A stretch of DNA of 64,000 nucleotides from Micromonospora sp. WMMD980. Lineage in GTDB: Bacteria; Actinomycetota; Actinomycetes; Mycobacteriales; Micromonosporaceae. The DNA lies in NCBI RefSeq assembly GCF_029626035.1, contig NZ_JARUBE010000003.1, forward strand, positions 3,348,001 to 3,412,000, given 5' to 3'. Positions within the stretch are counted from its first letter, which is position 1, and every line of letters begins with the position of its first letter. The position numbers and the translations under genes are program-made. The notes under the pieces were generated by a model. The model did not search any database. It had not been told where the DNA came from and saw nothing but the letters and a program-made list of their open reading frames with translations. Positions 41,418-49,053 of this stretch are shown in pieces.

Positions 41418-41951
41418 TCAGTGCGTCGCGAGGTAGTGCAGCACCCGCGCCACCACGTCGATACCGAGGCTGTACTTGAGCGACAGCCACACCACGACGG
41501 ACACGAAGACCAGGCCGACCAGGCCGAGCACGAAGCGCACCGGCAGCGATCTGCTGGTCACCCAGCGCGTCCAGGCGTTGACGTGGCGGCGGGTGAAGGC
41601 GAGCAGCCGGCGGGCCCAGTGGAATTCGACGGCCCAGACGCCGAGGCCGGCGATGACGAGCAGCCAGCCGGGGCCGGGCAGCGGGATGAGCGCGATGCCG
41701 ACGGTGACCACCAGGGCGCCGAGGATGCCGATGAAGATCTTCAGGGCGACCCGGCCGGTGGGGTTGGCGCGGATCAGGTCGAGCGTGGTGTGCAGGCGCC
41801 CTCGCCAGCCTCGCCGCCGGCGCTCGGTGAGAGCGCGTGGCGAACGCCCGTCGACCGGCACCTCGTACCCCCGATTTCTGGCTGTTCGGGCCGCATCCTC
41901 CGGCGGATCGGCCGCGGCCCTGGTCGCCGTGGAGGTGCCTCTCGTGACCAT
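41418..41951 (-). CDS. PGPGW-motif membrane protein (TIGR02611 type)
   Basis: A protein of about 177 residues. After a charged N-terminus come two hydrophobic helices with the conserved connection IPLPGPGWLLVIAGLGVWAVEF, the PGPGW signature, and a third hydrophobic segment near the end (VLGLVGLVFVSVVVWL). The function of this actinobacterial membrane family is unknown. Start ATG at 41951 follows GGGGGTGG; a GTG at 41957 is an alternative. It is the first chromosomal gene to the right of the tRNA. Confidence 0.85.
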   Translation of the reverse strand: MVTRGTSTATRAAADPPEDAARTARNRGYEVPVDGRSPRALTERRRRGWRGRLHTTLDLIRANPTGRVALKIFIGILGALVVTVGIALIPLPGPGWLLVIAGLGVWAVEFHWARRLLAFTRRHVNAWTRWVTSRSLPVRFVLGLVGLVFVSVVVWLSLKYSLGIDVVARVLHYLATH

Positions 41952-42224
41952 TTCCACCCCCAGTGTCGCCCGCGACCGTCACCCCTGCTGACGACTGGAC
42001 GTTACCGGAGTAAGTCGACGACTGAACCACCCGTTGCCGGGCGGAACGACGGAGTGGGCGGAACCGGAAACTCTACGCGGGATCCCGTGATCCCGAGGGC
42101 TTTCCGACCCCCTTCCCACCACTGGGTGAAGTCAGCGTATGGCGGAGCGTAGCCAGGAGCAGCACCTGAGTATGGGAAAAGCGGGACACGCGCGTTCCGC
42201 AGCGGTGCCGGGGGGAGAACGTCC

Positions 42225-42656
42225 ATGAGTGTCATCCGACCGACGACCGTAGAGGTCGAGACGTCGCTAAGGCTCGTCGCGCCTGACGCCACCGCCTTGC
42301 CGGTGCGTGCCAGCCTGCGTTACGACCCTGCTGACCCGTATGCGGTCCATGTCCTGTTCCATGCCGAGTCGGCCGGTGGCGAGGCGGTGAGTTGGTCGTT
42401 CGCCCGCGAACTGCTGGTCACCGGTCTCGACGAGCCGGCCGGCATCGGCGACGTCCGGGTCTGGCCGTGGGCCACCCCGCGCGGCGACTTCGTCGCGCTC
42501 GCGCTGTCGTCCCCGGACGGCAACGCCCTGTTCGAGGTCCCGCGCAGCGTGCTGGTGCGCTTCCTGCGCCGGACCTACGTCGTCGTCCCGCGCGGCCGCG
42601 AGGCCGAGCACCTGGACGTCGACACCGCGGTGAACCGGCTGCTCGCCGGTCGCTGA
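42225..42656 (+). CDS. ssgB: SsgB-like sporulation/cell-division regulator
   Basis: A 143-residue member of the SsgA-like protein family restricted to morphologically complex actinomycetes. LPVRASLRYDPADPYAVHVLFH, WSFARELLVTGLDEPAGIGDVRVWPW and FVALALSSPDGNALFEVPRSVLVRFLRRT align well with SsgB, which recruits FtsZ to sporulation septa. The ATG at 42225 follows GGGGGGAGAACGTCC. It stands alone, as ssgB usually does. Confidence 0.92.
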   Translation: MSVIRPTTVEVETSLRLVAPDATALPVRASLRYDPADPYAVHVLFHAESAGGEAVSWSFARELLVTGLDEPAGIGDVRVWPWATPRGDFVALALSSPDGNALFEVPRSVLVRFLRRTYVVVPRGREAEHLDVDTAVNRLLAGR

Positions 42657-42667
42657 GCACGACCACA

Positions 42668-42708
42668 CCCGGGGCCGCGCGGATCTGCCGAGTCCGCGCG
42701 GCCCCGGG
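42668..42708. terminator. Bidirectional hairpin after ssgB
   Basis: A 16-bp perfect stem (CCCGGGGCCGCGCGGA and its complement) with a 9-base loop lies between ssgB and the convergent SDR gene. Confidence 0.75.
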
Positions 42709-42733
42709 CTGTCTCATCCCCGGAGGTACGGGT

Positions 42734-43510
42734 TCAGCCGCGCGTGGTGATCCCGCCGTCGACCGGGATGACCGCCCCGGTGAGGTACGCGCCGGCGCGT
42801 GACGCGAGGTAGATCGCGGTGCCCGCCATGTCCTCGGGGCGACCGATGCGGCCCAGCGGCACCTGCTGCTCGATGGCCGCGCGGGACTCCGGGTCGTCCA
42901 GCGCGAACGCCATCATCTTGCTCTCGAACGGGCCGGGCGCGATCGCGTTGACCGTGATCGCCTCGCCGGCGAGCTGGTGGGCGAGACCGCGGGTGAGCAT
43001 GTGCACGGCCGCCTTGGTGGCGGAGTAGGCGTACACCTCCATCCACGGCACCCGGAGTCCGTCGATCGACCCGATGTTGATGACGCGGGCCGGGTCGTCG
43101 GCGTCGGCGGCGGCGCGCAGCGCCGGCAGCAGCGCTGTGGTGAGCCGGAAGACGGCCTTGACGTTTACCGCCCAGAGCTTGTCGAACGCGCCCTCCGGGT
43201 ATTCCTCCAGCGGCGCGCCCCAGGTGGCGCCGGCGTTGTTGACCAGCACGTGCAGCCGGTCGTGGCGCTGCCGCACGGCCTCGGCCAGCGCGAGCGCGCC
43301 GGCGTCGCTGCTCAGGTCGGCGGGGATCGCCTCGCAGTGCCCCTCGGCGGAGAGTTCCTTCGCGACCGACTCGCAGACGTCGGCCTTGCGCGAGGAGATG
43401 ATCACCCGGGCGCCGGCCCGGACGAATCCGCGCGCGATCATCAGCCCGATGCCCCGGGAGCCGCCGGTGACCAGGACCGTCTTGCCGTCGACCGAGAACA
43501 GATCCGTCAT
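42734..43510 (-). CDS. SDR-family oxidoreductase
   Basis: A 258-residue classical short-chain dehydrogenase. The cofactor motif is VTGGSRGIGLMIA; NNAG is in VLVNNAGATWG; the catalytic Ser lies in INIGSID and the YxxxK pair in YAYSATKAAV. The C-terminus (LTGAVIPVDGGITTRG) is typical. It resembles 3-oxoacyl reductase-like enzymes that use NADP(H). The start is the ATG at 43510; an ATG 12 bases upstream is possible. It is divergent from the AraC regulator gene. Confidence 0.92.
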   Translation of the reverse strand: MTDLFSVDGKTVLVTGGSRGIGLMIARGFVRAGARVIISSRKADVCESVAKELSAEGHCEAIPADLSSDAGALALAEAVRQRHDRLHVLVNNAGATWGAPLEEYPEGAFDKLWAVNVKAVFRLTTALLPALRAAADADDPARVINIGSIDGLRVPWMEVYAYSATKAAVHMLTRGLAHQLAGEAITVNAIAPGPFESKMMAFALDDPESRAAIEQQVPLGRIGRPEDMAGTAIYLASRAGAYLTGAVIPVDGGITTRG

Positions 43511-43633
43511 GCCCCATCCCATCGCCGTTTTGCCGGGTCACGGGCGTCCGCCGGCCCGCGCCTTACCGACCGGTAACGTAACCGTCCGTCGTGTGCGCCG
43601 ACAAGAGCGTCCGAGCGGGGCGAAAGCGCCGAG

Positions 43634-44584
43634 ATGCAACGTGCTGTCCGGCCGGTTACCGTCGGGGAGATGGTCACTACCGGTCAGCCCCCGCCGGCCA
43701 CCCGCACCGGCCTGTCGGAATCCCGCCTCCACCCCGACGAGATCGTCACCGGCGCGCTCGACGACCTCACCCCCACACCCGGCTGGCCCCGGCCGGTGCT
43801 GCTCGACCGCGATCTGCTGGTCCTGGTCACCCACGGCCACGGCACCGCCGAACTCGACTTCCGGGCGGTGCCGTGCCGACCCGGCACGCTGCTGCGCGCC
43901 CGTCCCGGCCAGGTGCTGCGCTGCCTCGGCACGCAGCTCGACGCCACGGTGGTGACGTGGGGGCCGGACGCGCTGCGCGGCCTCGACGTCGACCCGGACA
44001 CGGTGCCCACCCACCGCCAGCTCGCCGGCGAGGACGAGGACGCCATGATCAGCGAGGTGACCCAGTTGGCCGTGGACGCGGACCGGCACGCGCTGGTGCC
44101 GGCCGCCGCGGCGCTGTTGCGTCACCAGCTCGCCGTGCTGCTGCTGCGGCTGAGCCTGCTGCCGAACCCCGGGGAGGCGTCGACGCCGCGCGCCGAGACG
44201 GAGACGTTCCGGCGGCTGTGCCGGGAGGTGGAGCGCGGCTACCGGCAGACCCGCCGGGTGGAGGACTACGCGGCGCAGATCGGCTGTTCGGTGCGTACCC
44301 TCACCCGGGCCTGCCTGGCGGTGACCGGCCGCAGCGCGAAGCAGGTCATCGACGAGCGGGTGGCGTTGCAGGCCCGCCGGCTGCTGGCCGCGACCGACGA
44401 CCCGATCGCCCGGATCGGGCGGCGGCTCGGTTTTCCCGAGCCGACCAACTTCGGCCGCTTCTTCACCCGGGAGGTCGGGGTGAGCCCGGGGGCGTTCCGC
44501 GCGGCCCGCGAGCAGCCGTTGCCCGTCCGTCCGGTGCGTCCGCGCCCGCCCGCCGACTCCCCCGTGCCGGCCGGCCGGGCATGA
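43634..44584 (+). CDS. AraC-family transcriptional regulator
   Basis: A 316-residue regulator. The N-terminal 150 residues form a cupin-like sensing domain (LLDRDLLVLVTHGHGTAELDF). The C-terminal region (about 195-290) has the two AraC helix-turn-helix units: VEDYAAQIGCSVRTLTRACLA and PIARIGRRLGFPEPTNFGRFF. It is divergent from the SDR gene, which may be its target, and is followed after 7 bases by the Rrf2 gene. An internal ATG at 43670 is an alternative start. Confidence 0.9.
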   Translation: MQRAVRPVTVGEMVTTGQPPPATRTGLSESRLHPDEIVTGALDDLTPTPGWPRPVLLDRDLLVLVTHGHGTAELDFRAVPCRPGTLLRARPGQVLRCLGTQLDATVVTWGPDALRGLDVDPDTVPTHRQLAGEDEDAMISEVTQLAVDADRHALVPAAAALLRHQLAVLLLRLSLLPNPGEASTPRAETETFRRLCREVERGYRQTRRVEDYAAQIGCSVRTLTRACLAVTGRSAKQVIDERVALQARRLLAATDDPIARIGRRLGFPEPTNFGRFFTREVGVSPGAFRAAREQPLPVRPVRPRPPADSPVPAGRA

Positions 44585-44591
44585 TGGCACC

Positions 44592-45047
44592 GTGCAGATC
44601 TCCGCGCGCGGCGACTACGCGGTCCGGGCGGCCCTGAGCCTGGCCACCGCGTACCCCACCCTGCTGTCCACCCAGGCCATCGCGGCGGAGCAGGACATGC
44701 CCCGCAAGTTCCTCGAGGCGGTCCTGGCCGACCTGCGCCGGTCCGGGATCGTCCGGGCCCAGCGCGGCGCCGAAGGTGGCTACACGCTGTCCCGGCCGCC
44801 GCGCGAGATCAGCATCGGGCAGGTGTTGCGCGCCGTCGACGGTCCGCTGGCCGGGGTACGCGGGCTGCGCCCCGAGGAGACGACGTACGAGGGCGCGGCG
44901 GAGAACCTGCCCCGGCTCTGGGTGGCGGTGCGCGCCTCGGTGCGGCGGGTCGTCGACGAGGTGAGCCTGGACGAGCTGGTCAGTGGCCGGTTGCCGGCGC
45001 ACGTGCGCAAGCTGACCGCCCAGCCGGACGCGTGGGAGCCGCGCTGA
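44592..45047 (+). CDS. Rrf2-family transcriptional regulator
   Basis: A 151-residue Rrf2 protein. MQISARGDYAVRAALSLA, TQAIAAEQDMPRKFLEAVLADLRRSGIV and GAEGGYTLSRPPREISIGQVLRAVDGPLA make up the winged helix. The three-Cys cluster of IscR and NsrR is absent, so it is of the cluster-free CymR-like class linked to cysteine or sulfur control. GTG start at 44592. It sits next to, and converges on, the leader-peptide and flavin-reductase unit, which supports a sulfur role. Confidence 0.9.
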   Translation: MQISARGDYAVRAALSLATAYPTLLSTQAIAAEQDMPRKFLEAVLADLRRSGIVRAQRGAEGGYTLSRPPREISIGQVLRAVDGPLAGVRGLRPEETTYEGAAENLPRLWVAVRASVRRVVDEVSLDELVSGRLPAHVRKLTAQPDAWEPR

Positions 45048-45167
45048 GCCGGCCACCGCGTGCTGACCACCTCCTCGCGGGTCAACCGGGGCAGGCGTTG
45101 CGGGCCGCTCGGAAGAGCAGGTCGTGAGCGGTCCGCTCCGACGCGAGCAGTGCGTCGCCCGGGGCGC

Positions 45168-45731
45168 TCACCACGACTCGGGCCAGTCCTCCAGCGTGGT
45201 GGCGTAGCGACCCCGGTGGTGCGGCAGCGGGTCGCCGTCCTCGCCGGCGCCGAGTGCCAGCGGCTCGCCGAACACGACGGTGTGGTCCCCGGCATCGATC
45301 CGCCGGACCACCCGGCACAGCAGCACGGCCAGCGCGTCGCCGATCAGCGGCACCCGGAACGGCCCGGTGGTCCATCCCGGGTGGGCGGTGAACCGGTCGA
45401 CGCCGCTGGTGGCGAAGATCTGCGCGATCTCCTGCTGGCCGGAGGCGAGCAGGTGCACGGCGACGTGCTCGGCGTGCGCGACCGTCGGCCAGCTCGACGA
45501 CGCGCGCCCGAGACAGACCGACACCAGCGGCGGGTCCAGCGAGACCGCGGTGAACGAGGTGGCGGTGAAGCCGGCCGGCGGCAGCGTCGGCCGGAGCCGG
45601 TCGCCGCGCAGGCCGGGCGTGGTGACCACGGTGACCGTGGACGCCTGGCGGCGCAGCAGGCCGCGGAACGAGTCGACGTCGACCGGGCGCAGCTCGACCG
45701 GTCCGGTGGCCGGCCGGTCCACGGTGGTCAC
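45168..45731 (-). CDS. Flavin reductase-like protein
   Basis: A 187-residue FMN-binding split-barrel flavin reductase. TVTVVTTPG, GFTATSFTAVSLDPPLVSVCLGRASSS, and VAVHLLASGQQEIAQIFA give the flavin site, and the HHRGRYATTL end is typical. These enzymes provide reduced flavin to monooxygenases such as alkanesulfonate desulfonases. The GTG start overlaps a small upstream ORF by 4 bases and a cysteine-type leader peptide precedes both, so a sulfur-scavenging role is likely. Confidence 0.88.
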   Translation of the reverse strand: MTTVDRPATGPVELRPVDVDSFRGLLRRQASTVTVVTTPGLRGDRLRPTLPPAGFTATSFTAVSLDPPLVSVCLGRASSSWPTVAHAEHVAVHLLASGQQEIAQIFATSGVDRFTAHPGWTTGPFRVPLIGDALAVLLCRVVRRIDAGDHTVVFGEPLALGAGEDGDPLPHHRGRYATTLEDWPESW

Positions 45732-45862
45732 GACGTCACCAGGCCGTAGTGCTCGCGCGGCGCGCGGCCGGGGTGTTCGAACCGGAGCGGCCCGCCCCGG
45801 CGCTGCAGGGACACGAAATGATCCACGACGGCCTCCAGTCCGTGGGGTGGCAGCGGTGGCAT
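45728..45862 (-). CDS. Small ORF (44 residues) coupled to the flavin reductase
   Basis: A 44-residue frame (MPPLPPHGLEAVVDHFVSLQ, then RRGGPLRFEHPGRAP and a short tail). Its TGA overlaps the GTG start of the flavin reductase by 4 bases (GTGA), a coupling seen throughout this window. It has no clear ribosome binding site. The amino acid content is protein-like and the position between a leader peptide and the reductase suggests a real small protein, but no family is recognised. Confidence 0.5.
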   Translation of the reverse strand: MPPLPPHGLEAVVDHFVSLQRRGGPLRFEHPGRAPREHYGLVTS

Positions 45863-45916
45863 GACGCGGAGGGCGGGACCGGACGAGCTGAGGAGGGGGC
45901 ACGACGAGCGTTCGGC

Positions 45917-45994
45917 TTAACAGAGCGCGCTCGCGTGCCGGACCAGGTCGACGTGCACGCGAGCGGTGCGGAGAAGCTCGTCCCGCTGCGACAT
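45917..45994 (-). CDS. Actinobacterial cysteine-type leader peptide
   Basis: A 25-residue peptide with the pattern R-x-HVDLVRHASALC at its end, which matches the short leader peptides found upstream of sulfur-assimilation genes in actinobacteria. These act as attenuators: when Cys-charged tRNA is low, ribosomes stall at the terminal Cys and the downstream genes are expressed. Here the Cys is the last codon before TAA (45917-45919). It lies 55 bases ahead of the 44-residue ORF and the flavin reductase. Confidence 0.75.
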   Translation of the reverse strand: MSQRDELLRTARVHVDLVRHASALC

Positions 45995-46238
45995 GTCCTC
46001 ATGCTGCCGACCGTTCTCCGCGCCGGTCAACGCCCTTCCACTCAGTGAGACTTTCATCGCTGGCCTTGCTACGAGCCACCCCCACCAGCATTCAACACCC
46101 CTAAAGACCTACCCATTGAGTAGAGATTGTGCCGGGTGCTGCACCCACCGTCCAGAGCAGAGCCGACCGGGTTTCGCGAATCGTCGATCCGGGCATGTTC
46201 GATCCCGCAGAGGCAGGGAGACGAAGGAGGCACCCCCG

Positions 46239-46412
46239 ATGGGCGTCCAGTTCCGCAAGCGCAAGAAGTACGGGCCGCTGATCCTCCACTTCACCCAGAA
46301 CGGGTTCTCCTCGTGGAGCATCAAGATCGGCCGCTGGTCCTGGAACTCCAACACCCGCGCCCACCGCGTGGACCTTCCGGGGCCGCTCTCCTGGAAGCAG
46401 GACAAGGCCTGA
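46239..46412 (+). CDS. DUF4236-like small protein
   Basis: A 57-residue protein: MGVQFRKRKKYGPLILHFT, then a strand-rich part SSWSIKIGRWSWN and a final DLPGPLSW. The pattern FRK-GP-G-S-PGPLSW matches DUF4236 proteins, of unknown function. GAAGGAGG stands 8 bases before the ATG. It is monocistronic, followed by a strong hairpin. Confidence 0.75.
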   Translation: MGVQFRKRKKYGPLILHFTQNGFSSWSIKIGRWSWNSNTRAHRVDLPGPLSWKQDKA

Positions 46413-46427
46413 CGGTCCGAGACCGTT

Positions 46428-46472
46428 ACGACGAGCGGGGCGCCGGCGGTTCGCCGGTGCCCCGCTCGTCGT
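46428..46472. terminator. Hairpin after the DUF4236 gene
   Basis: ACGACGAGCGGGGC pairs exactly with GCCCCGCTCGTCGT, with more pairing inside. It starts 16 bases after the stop. Confidence 0.7.
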
Positions 46473-46530
46473 CCGGACCGGGTTCGCCGTTCCGCCGCCG
46501 ACCCGGCACACCCGGCGGAACAATCGCGAC

Positions 46531-47049
46531 ATGGCGGATGCGACCGTGCGGCGGATGCGGCGGCGGGCCGTGGCGGGCTGCGTCCTCATGCTCGTCGGCT
46601 ACTTCCTGGTGCCGGTCGAGGCCGACCCGAACGGCATGCGGCTGGCGCTGCGGTCGGCCGGCACGCTGCTGCTGGTGGCCGTGGTGGCGTTCCTGGTCAC
46701 CGGCCAGGTGCGCCGCCAGCTCACCCGCGACCAGCCGACCGGCCGGGAGGAGGACCGCGCGCTGACCCGGCTCGCGGTCGCGCTGATCGCCGGGCTGCTG
46801 GTCTTCGCGCTCGCCGACTACGTGGTGGCGAACACCCGCCCCGGTGAGTTCGTCGGGCTGCGCACCCGCGTCGACGCGCTCTACTTCGCGCTGGCCACGC
46901 TCACCACGATCGGCTACGGCGACGTGCACGCCCAGGGCCAGATCGCCCGGGTGGCGGTGTGCGCGCAGATGGTCTTCAGCATCGGCGTGGTAGCCACCGG
47001 CGCGTCGGTGGTGGTCAGGCAGATGACCCAGCGGCCGGGGCGGCGCTGA
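46531..47049 (+). CDS. Two-pore-type potassium channel protein
   Basis: A 172-residue membrane protein with four hydrophobic segments. The last two enclose a pore loop with the selectivity filter TLTTIGYGDVHAQG (TIGYGD). It has no cytosolic RCK domain. The two extra N-terminal helices are a common variant of bacterial Ion_trans_2 channels. It conducts potassium across the cell membrane. The 3' end overlaps the convergent gene by 35 bases. Confidence 0.9.
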   Translation: MADATVRRMRRRAVAGCVLMLVGYFLVPVEADPNGMRLALRSAGTLLLVAVVAFLVTGQVRRQLTRDQPTGREEDRALTRLAVALIAGLLVFALADYVVANTRPGEFVGLRTRVDALYFALATLTTIGYGDVHAQGQIARVAVCAQMVFSIGVVATGASVVVRQMTQRPGRR

Positions 47050-47914
47050 TCAGCACATCCCCGCCGAGCCGGCCGGGCTCCGGGTCGCGGGTCACCGCGC
47101 CGCCGTCGAGCAGCGAGGCGAGCGCCCGGTTGGCGTCGGCGGCCCGGTAGACCGTGGCGGTGGCCGCGAACCGGCGCAGCTCGGTGACCGTCAGCGGCCC
47201 GGAGCGGGCCAGCTCGGCCAGCAACTCCCGGCGCAGCGGCCCGGGTTCCGGGGCGAGGCTGATGTCGAGCAGCCGGCCCACCGGGTCGGCCGGGTCGCGG
47301 TAGCGCACCCCGGCGAACTCGTCGACCGCCCAGAGCGCCTCCTTCAGCGCCTCCAGGCCCCGGTCCGAGCCGGTGCCGTAGCCGAGCAGCCGGACCGGCC
47401 CGTCGTCGGGCACCAGCTCGACCTCGGTGACCAGCGGGAAACCGGCGGCGGTCAGCGCCGGGCGCAGCGACCGTACGGCGTCGGTGACCAGCAGCAGCTC
47501 GGCCGGGCGACCGGACGCCACGGCGGCCAGCAGCGCCGGGTCGGGCTCGCCGCCGTCGACCACGGCGAGCAGCGGCGCGCCGGCCGCGCCGGCCGCCTTG
47601 AGCGCCACCGGCAGCCGGTCGGGCCGGCCGGGCACCACGTGCACGGCGACGTCGGCCGGCAGGGCGGCCTCGGCGGCGCCGAGCCGGGTCGGCAGCTCCG
47701 GGTCGCCGTCGGCGAGCACCAGCACGGTCAGCCGCCGCCCGCGCAGCCGGTCGGCGAACTCGCCCACCACGCCCAGCGCGGCCTCCGCGCCGACGGCGGC
47801 GTCCCCGGCGTACGCGAGGGCGAGCGTGGCCCGCCGGGCGCGGTGCAGCGCGACGGGGAGCCAGTGGTCGAGTTGGCGGACGAGCAGGTCGCGCAGGACG
47901 GCGTCGGACGGCAT
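47015..47914 (-). CDS. Hypothetical protein with winged-helix-like C-terminus
   Basis: A 299-residue protein. The first two thirds (LARRATLALAYAGDAAVG-like start, DVAVHVVPGRPD, LLAVVDGGEPDPALLAAV) have alternating strands and helices like a PLD-type or Rossmann domain, but no catalytic motif is visible. The last 80 residues resemble a winged helix (LARSGPLTVTELRRFAATATVYRAADANRALASLLDGGAV). It could be a regulator with a sensing domain. Function not known. It is convergent with, and overlaps, the potassium channel gene. Confidence 0.65.
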   Translation of the reverse strand: MPSDAVLRDLLVRQLDHWLPVALHRARRATLALAYAGDAAVGAEAALGVVGEFADRLRGRRLTVLVLADGDPELPTRLGAAEAALPADVAVHVVPGRPDRLPVALKAAGAAGAPLLAVVDGGEPDPALLAAVASGRPAELLLVTDAVRSLRPALTAAGFPLVTEVELVPDDGPVRLLGYGTGSDRGLEALKEALWAVDEFAGVRYRDPADPVGRLLDISLAPEPGPLRRELLAELARSGPLTVTELRRFAATATVYRAADANRALASLLDGGAVTRDPEPGRLGGDVLISAAPAAGSSA

Positions 47915-47962
47915 GGTGCCGTTTCTACCGCACGGCGCGAGCGGCGCGCCCGCGAACCCCGC

Positions 47963-48484
47963 TCAGGCCGGGACGGAGACGCCCACGCCGCCGCGGGTCT
48001 GGCCGCCGTAGCGCTGCCGCTCCCGGTCGAGGTTGAGCCGGCCGATCCGCTTGCGGGCGGCGAGCGCGGCGTCGTCCAGCAGGTTCGCCGGGACGATCCA
48101 GACGATCTCGAACTCCAGCCCGTCCGGGTCGCGGCCGTAGAGGCTCTTGGTGGTGCCGTGGTCCGACGCGCCGCCCAGGGCGCCGGCGGCGGCCAGCCGC
48201 TCGGCGGTGGCGGCCAGTTCGTCGAGTGTGTCCAGCTCCCAGGCGAGGTGGTAGAGGCCGACGGTGCCGCGACCGGCGGTGGACGCCCCGGCCGCCGCGC
48301 CGATCTCGAACAGCCCGAGGTCGTGGTCGTTGGTGGAGTCGGGCGCCTGGAGGAAGGCGGCGCCGCGGAAGCCGTCGGGCGTCATCTCCACCCGGCGGAA
48401 GCCCAGCACGTCGCGGTAGAAGGCGACGCTGCGCTCCAGGTCACTGACGTAGAGGACGGCGTGGTTGAGCCGGTGGATTCCCAT
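47963..48484 (-). CDS. VOC-family ring-cleavage dioxygenase-like protein
   Basis: A 173-residue VOC protein. MGIHRLNHAVLYVSDLERSV gives the first metal His (H in LNHAVL), GLYHLAWELDTLDEL the second, and DPDGLEFEIVW the Glu, a complete His-His-Glu set as in extradiol dioxygenases and glyoxalases. The start is the ATG at 48484. It is divergent from a MarR gene with an operator between them, suggesting an enzyme for an aromatic or toxic compound controlled by that regulator. Confidence 0.88.
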   Translation of the reverse strand: MGIHRLNHAVLYVSDLERSVAFYRDVLGFRRVEMTPDGFRGAAFLQAPDSTNDHDLGLFEIGAAAGASTAGRGTVGLYHLAWELDTLDELAATAERLAAAGALGGASDHGTTKSLYGRDPDGLEFEIVWIVPANLLDDAALAARKRIGRLNLDRERQRYGGQTRGGVGVSVPA

Positions 48485-48507
48485 GCCACCGACGGTAGCG
48501 CGACTTG

Positions 48508-48521
48508 GTTGAGCATTCAAC
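48508..48521. promoter_or_regulatory. MarR-type operator between the VOC and marR genes
   Basis: GTTGA-GCAT-TCAAC is a perfect 5-bp inverted repeat with a 4-base spacer, and a TATGAT (48531-48536) lies just after it as a -10 for the MarR gene. It resembles the TTGA-TCAA operators of MarR proteins. Confidence 0.6.
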
Positions 48522-48543
48522 TATTTCCGGTATGATGGGCCTC

Positions 48544-49005
48544 ATGACCCGCTGGCTGGACCCCGACGAGCAGCGGACCTGGCGTGCCTTCCTGGCCGCC
48601 TCCCGCGCGCTGACGGACACGCTCGACCGCGAGCTGCAACGCGATGCCGGGATGCCGCACGCCTACTACGAGATCCTGGTCCGGCTCTCCGAGGCCCCCG
48701 GCCGGCGGCTGCGGATGAGCGACCTGGCCGACGCCACCGGCTCCTCGCGCAGCCGCCTGTCGCACGCCGCCGCCCGGCTGGAGGCCGCCGGCTGGATCCG
48801 CCGGGAGGACTGCCCCACCGACCGGCGCGGCCAGCTCGCCGTGCTCACCGACGACGGCTTCGCCACCCTCGCCGCCGCCGCGCCCGGCCACGTCGAGGGG
48901 GTACGCCGGCACCTGTTCGACGCGCTCAGCCCGGCCCAGGTCGACCAGCTCCGCCGGATCAGCGAGACGCTCGCCGGCCACCTGACCGGATCGGAACCAA
49001 ACTGA
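48544..49005 (+). CDS. MarR-family transcriptional regulator
   Basis: A 153-residue MarR protein. The winged helix is complete: YEILVRLSEAPGRRLRMSDLADATGSSRSRLSHAAARLEAAGWI, then the wing REDCPTDRRGQLAVLTDDG. The last helix dimerises. I place the start at the ATG at 48544; ATGs at 48532 and 48535 are alternatives, and TATGAT so close upstream suggests a leaderless transcript. It probably represses itself and the divergent VOC gene. Confidence 0.9.
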   Translation: MTRWLDPDEQRTWRAFLAASRALTDTLDRELQRDAGMPHAYYEILVRLSEAPGRRLRMSDLADATGSSRSRLSHAAARLEAAGWIRREDCPTDRRGQLAVLTDDGFATLAAAAPGHVEGVRRHLFDALSPAQVDQLRRISETLAGHLTGSEPN

Positions 49006-49053
49006 TCCACTCCGGGGGTTGTACTTACCGTCGCCGGATGAGCACGATGGGGC

